Positions 6,644 through 8,325 of a stretch of 8,325 nt of DNA are shown piece by piece. The notes below the pieces were generated by a model. It had not been told where the DNA came from. It saw nothing but the letters and a program-made list of their open reading frames with translations, and made no database searches. The stretch is from Pseudomonadota bacterium (lineage in GTDB: Bacteria > Desulfobacterota > Anaeroferrophillalia > Anaeroferrophillales > Anaeroferrophillaceae): assembly GCA_011042595.1 (NCBI GenBank), contig DQWO01000040.1, positions 1 through 8,325 of the forward strand, written 5' to 3'. The position numbers and the translations under genes are program-made. Each line of letters begins with the position of its first letter. Position 1 is the stretch's first letter.

Positions 6644-6687
6644 TATTTATACACATGGCCAAGTTAAACAATTAGTCATTAGCTAAA

Positions 6688-6704
6688 GCGGGCTTAACGC
6701 CCGC
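6688..6704. repeat. Short GC-rich hairpin upstream of fliP
   Basis: GCGGGC (6688-6693) pairs perfectly with GCCCGC (6699-6704) around the five-base loop TTAAC. In the direction of transcription only TTTAGC follows, so it is at best a poor intrinsic terminator. An attenuating or RNA-stabilising role, or a dispersed GC palindrome, are the alternatives. It lies about 45 bases before the fliP start. The flanking ATTAGTCATTAGCTA contains a short seven-base near-repeat. Confidence 0.6.
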
Positions 6705-6729
6705 AACCCAAAACAAAATAATTTTTTAC

Positions 6730-6799
6730 CACTGAGATCACAGAGGGCACAGAGAAATAACCTAAAGATTTTCCTTCGTGTTCTCTGTGTTCTCAAGTG
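6730..6799. repeat. CACAGAG-type long inverted repeat between fliO and fliP
   Basis: The left arm has CAC (6730-6732), GAGA (6734-6737), CACAGAG (6739-6745) and CAC (6748-6750). The right arm answers with GTG (6778-6780), CTCTGTG (6783-6789), TCTC (6791-6794) and GTG (6797-6799). These pair in register with two-base mismatched spacers. The loop is about 27 bases and AT-rich. Within each arm CACAGAG-like units recur about nine bases apart. I recall repeats built of CACAGAG/CACGGAG units as common between genes in many environmental Gram-negative genomes. No T-run follows, so it is not a standard terminator. Confidence 0.75.
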
Positions 6800-6842
6800 A
6801 GCATCGCGAACGGGTGGTTTATATTTAAGTATCTTTTTTCTT

Positions 6843-6859
6843 GTTTTTTATGACAGCCT
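6843..6859. repeat. Diverged third copy of the half-palindrome
   Basis: These 17 bases agree at 14 positions with the right arm of the flhF-flhG palindrome (183-199), including the exact shared ends TTTTT and GACAGCCT. They lie 32 bases downstream of the fliO stop in the transcribed direction. No partner arm is evident nearby, so it is a half-site. Being AT-rich and short, it could be a chance match, but it falls in the third of the three long gaps. Confidence 0.4.
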
Positions 6860-6890
6860 TTCAGGAGTAAGAACATTCTCACACAGTCTC

Positions 6891-7940
6891 CTAGAGACGA
6901 TTCAAACCCTGAAGCCGCTGTTTGATCTGCGCCACCACCTCACCATAAGGGTCCTGTTGAGCCATGCCCGTATTTTCCTGTCCAGCCTGAGGTTCAGCTG
7001 CTGTTTCCCGGGAATTTAATTTACTGCTGCTGAAAGAACGAAGCGAGGATATAAATGATTTTTTTCCGCTTTCAGGACTGTGCAGCAGGCGCAGGGATTC
7101 GAGCCTTTCCGGCTCGGTAATCCGGGTCAACATAGTCATCTGATCACCGGAAAGACCAACCACCAGCACTTCATCCGCCACGTCCAGAAACATAATTTGC
7201 CGTTTCATCCCGATGGGCACGGTCTGAATAATCCTGACCAGGCTGTCATCCTGAACTTTTCCAGCTTTCTGCAATATTTTCTTTACCGGCCGGTAACTGA
7301 TCAGTATCAGGGCAATTAACGCCGCCAGAGAGGCAAATATTCTCATTCCGGGATAGAGGAGCCCTGCACTTTTTGGGGCGGCAACCTTTTCAATTTTCTT
7401 AAGACTGTCTTCACCTGCAAGCAGGGCATTAATCCTGGCCATTTTAGCTGAACTATCGGTCAGCTTTTCAGCTTCTGTTATTGATTGATCCGGATGAATT
7501 TCCGGAGTGGCGTTCAGGGAAACTGCCCGGTATGGCTTCATAATCGAAACAATTATTCTTCGACCAGCAGTTTGAACTGACAGATATTTTTTTAACGGAA
7601 TGCTTTCTTGACGTTTTTCAAACTGCCAGTAAAATTTATTATCACGATGTTTCAGACCATAGCCACTGACCCATTCATCATCAAAACTCTGATACACCAG
7701 TGCCGGAAAATCCGGTTCGATATCAGGCAGAGACAAAACCACATGATCGGCTGATTCAATAAAATACGGGTGAATTTCCGGAACCGGCTGGCGGGTAGGA
7801 ATGGTGAAAATCATTTGCTGCGGTCCAGCGGTAAATATCAGGTCCTCCGTTTGAACCACCGCTTCAAGCCGGGGAGGAAGCAGACAGCAAAGCACTAACA
7901 CTGTCAAACAGACCATCCACCAGCAATATGATTCTCTCAT
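6891..7940 (-). CDS. fliO: FliO, export-gate assembly factor with a large periplasmic domain
   Basis: FliO helps FliP oligomerise and the FliPQR gate assemble. I place the start at the ATG at 7940 (349 residues). It has AGGA five bases upstream and gives a clean signal peptide, MRESYCWWMVCLTVLVLC and on to PPRLEA. The open frame reaches back to a GTG at 8045, overlapping the fliN stop by four bases, and an ATG at 7979 after AGGGA is also possible. After the signal peptide come about 165 periplasmic residues whose first hundred (FTAGPQQMIFTIPTRQPVPE onward) are rich in short beta strands and resemble an AMIN-type domain; that is inference. A membrane segment follows (about 194-215, MRIFASLAALIALILISY), then the FliO domain (about 229-285: SLVRIIQTVPIGMKRQIMFL and VLVVGLSGDQMTMLTRI) and a low-complexity cytoplasmic tail. 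Enteric FliO is only about 125 residues. Confidence 0.9.
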   Translation of the reverse strand: MRESYCWWMVCLTVLVLCCLLPPRLEAVVQTEDLIFTAGPQQMIFTIPTRQPVPEIHPYFIESADHVVLSLPDIEPDFPALVYQSFDDEWVSGYGLKHRDNKFYWQFEKRQESIPLKKYLSVQTAGRRIIVSIMKPYRAVSLNATPEIHPDQSITEAEKLTDSSAKMARINALLAGEDSLKKIEKVAAPKSAGLLYPGMRIFASLAALIALILISYRPVKKILQKAGKVQDDSLVRIIQTVPIGMKRQIMFLDVADEVLVVGLSGDQMTMLTRITEPERLESLRLLHSPESGKKSFISSLRSFSSSKLNSRETAAEPQAGQENTGMAQQDPYGEVVAQIKQRLQGLNRL

Positions 7941-8041
7941 CGTAGTCCTGGAAAAAATCTGCCCATAAGCTGCAGTCATTGATACTTCCCTGTGGGTTAG
8001 AGGTTGTAAATCTTCCAGCCCACTATTTTTCCAACCAGTTA

Positions 8042-8325
8042 TCACTTTAATTTCTCAATTCTTTCGATGGGACTGATAATGTCCGTTAGACGAATACCAA
8101 ATTTTTCATTCACCACCACCACCTCACCCCGAGCCACCAGTTTATTATTAACCAGGATATCCAGTGGCTCTCCGGCTAGTTTTTCCAGTTCAACCACTGA
8201 TCCCTGACCCAGTTGCAGCAAGTCATTGATAATCATTCTGGTCCGACCCAGCTCCACCGACAGCTGCAAAGGAATGTCAAGAATGAAGTTAATATTATCC
8301 GGCAAGTGCCGACGCTGCTCCGCAT
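8042..8325 (-). CDS. fliN: FliN, flagellar motor switch protein, C-terminal part
   Basis: FliN forms the lower C-ring of the motor, takes part in rotation switching and receives export complexes. The visible 93 residues hold the SpoA (CheC-FliN C-terminal) domain: ILDIPLQLSVELGRTRMII, LLQLGQGSVVELEKLAGEPL, DILVNNKLVARGEVVVVNEK and FGIRLTDIISPIERI. The frame stays open to the right edge (reading AEQRRHLPDNINF), so the true start lies outside the window. A TTG at 8305 could be taken for a start but has no ribosome site. The stop TGA at 8044-8042 overlaps a possible GTG start of fliO. Confidence 0.96.
   Translation of the reverse strand, partial: AEQRRHLPDNINFILDIPLQLSVELGRTRMIINDLLQLGQGSVVELEKLAGEPLDILVNNKLVARGEVVVVNEKFGIRLTDIISPIERIEKLK

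Noticed and set aside
6644..6675. Possible promoter just before fliP (TTGTTT and TATAAA)
   Set aside because: The spacer is about 14 bases and the -10 box would touch the start codon, leaving no leader.
6863..6892. AGGAG/CTCCT inverted repeat after the fliO stop as a terminator
   Set aside because: The five-pair stem encloses 20 bases and is followed in the transcribed direction by an A-rich, not T-rich, stretch.
8303..8305. TTG at 8305 as the start of fliN
   Set aside because: The frame stays open to the window edge, no ribosome site is present, and FliN normally has residues before this point.

Overview
The window is one stretch of a chromosomal flagellar operon, read entirely on the minus strand. 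In transcription order it holds fliN (5' part beyond the right edge), fliO, fliP, fliQ, fliR, flhB, flhA, flhF and the first 48 codons of flhG/fleN (3' part beyond the left edge). Every gene was identified from its translated sequence and motifs. The order fliN-O-P-Q-R-flhB-flhA-flhF-flhG, the moderate G+C content, the long FliO with a periplasmic domain, and the repeat-rich gaps suggest a motile Gram-negative bacterium, most likely of the Desulfobacterota (former Deltaproteobacteria). The taxon is an inference; no marker gene is present.

Layout from right to left. 8325-8042 is the C-terminal SpoA domain of FliN, part of the motor switch. 7940-6891 is FliO, the assembly factor for the export gate. 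6890-6644 is a 247-base gap with three repeat or hairpin elements. 6643-3682 is a compact block fliP-fliQ-fliR-flhB encoding the FliP5Q4R1 gate and its FlhB switch; its genes are 7 to 28 bases apart. 3681-3481 is a 201-base gap packed with hairpins. 3480-225 holds flhA (export-gate nonamer) and flhF (SRP-type GTPase), 34 bases apart. 224-145 is an 80-base gap holding one strong hairpin, followed by flhG.

Functionally, FliO helps the FliP-FliQ-FliR gate assemble in the inner membrane. FlhB wraps the gate and switches substrate class through autocleavage. FlhA forms the cytoplasmic docking ring. FliN belongs to the C-ring that receives export cargo and sets rotation direction. FlhF and FlhG set flagellar position and number, which suggests polar flagellation.

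The coding content is ordinary. The unusual part is the non-coding DNA. All three large gaps of an otherwise tight operon contain palindromic, repeat-like elements, and a related half-palindrome (AGGCTRYC..., then an A-rich run) occurs in each. Two other elements, one of heptad GCTGnnn arms and one of CACAGAG arms, look like dispersed intergenic repeats. Other points to note are an NPIH in place of NPTH at the FlhB autocleavage site, a FliO with a large extra periplasmic domain, and an intact FlhF-activating DQA motif at the FlhG N-terminus. I found no RNA gene, CRISPR array, transposase, convincing promoter or canonical terminator, and no wholly new multi-gene system.
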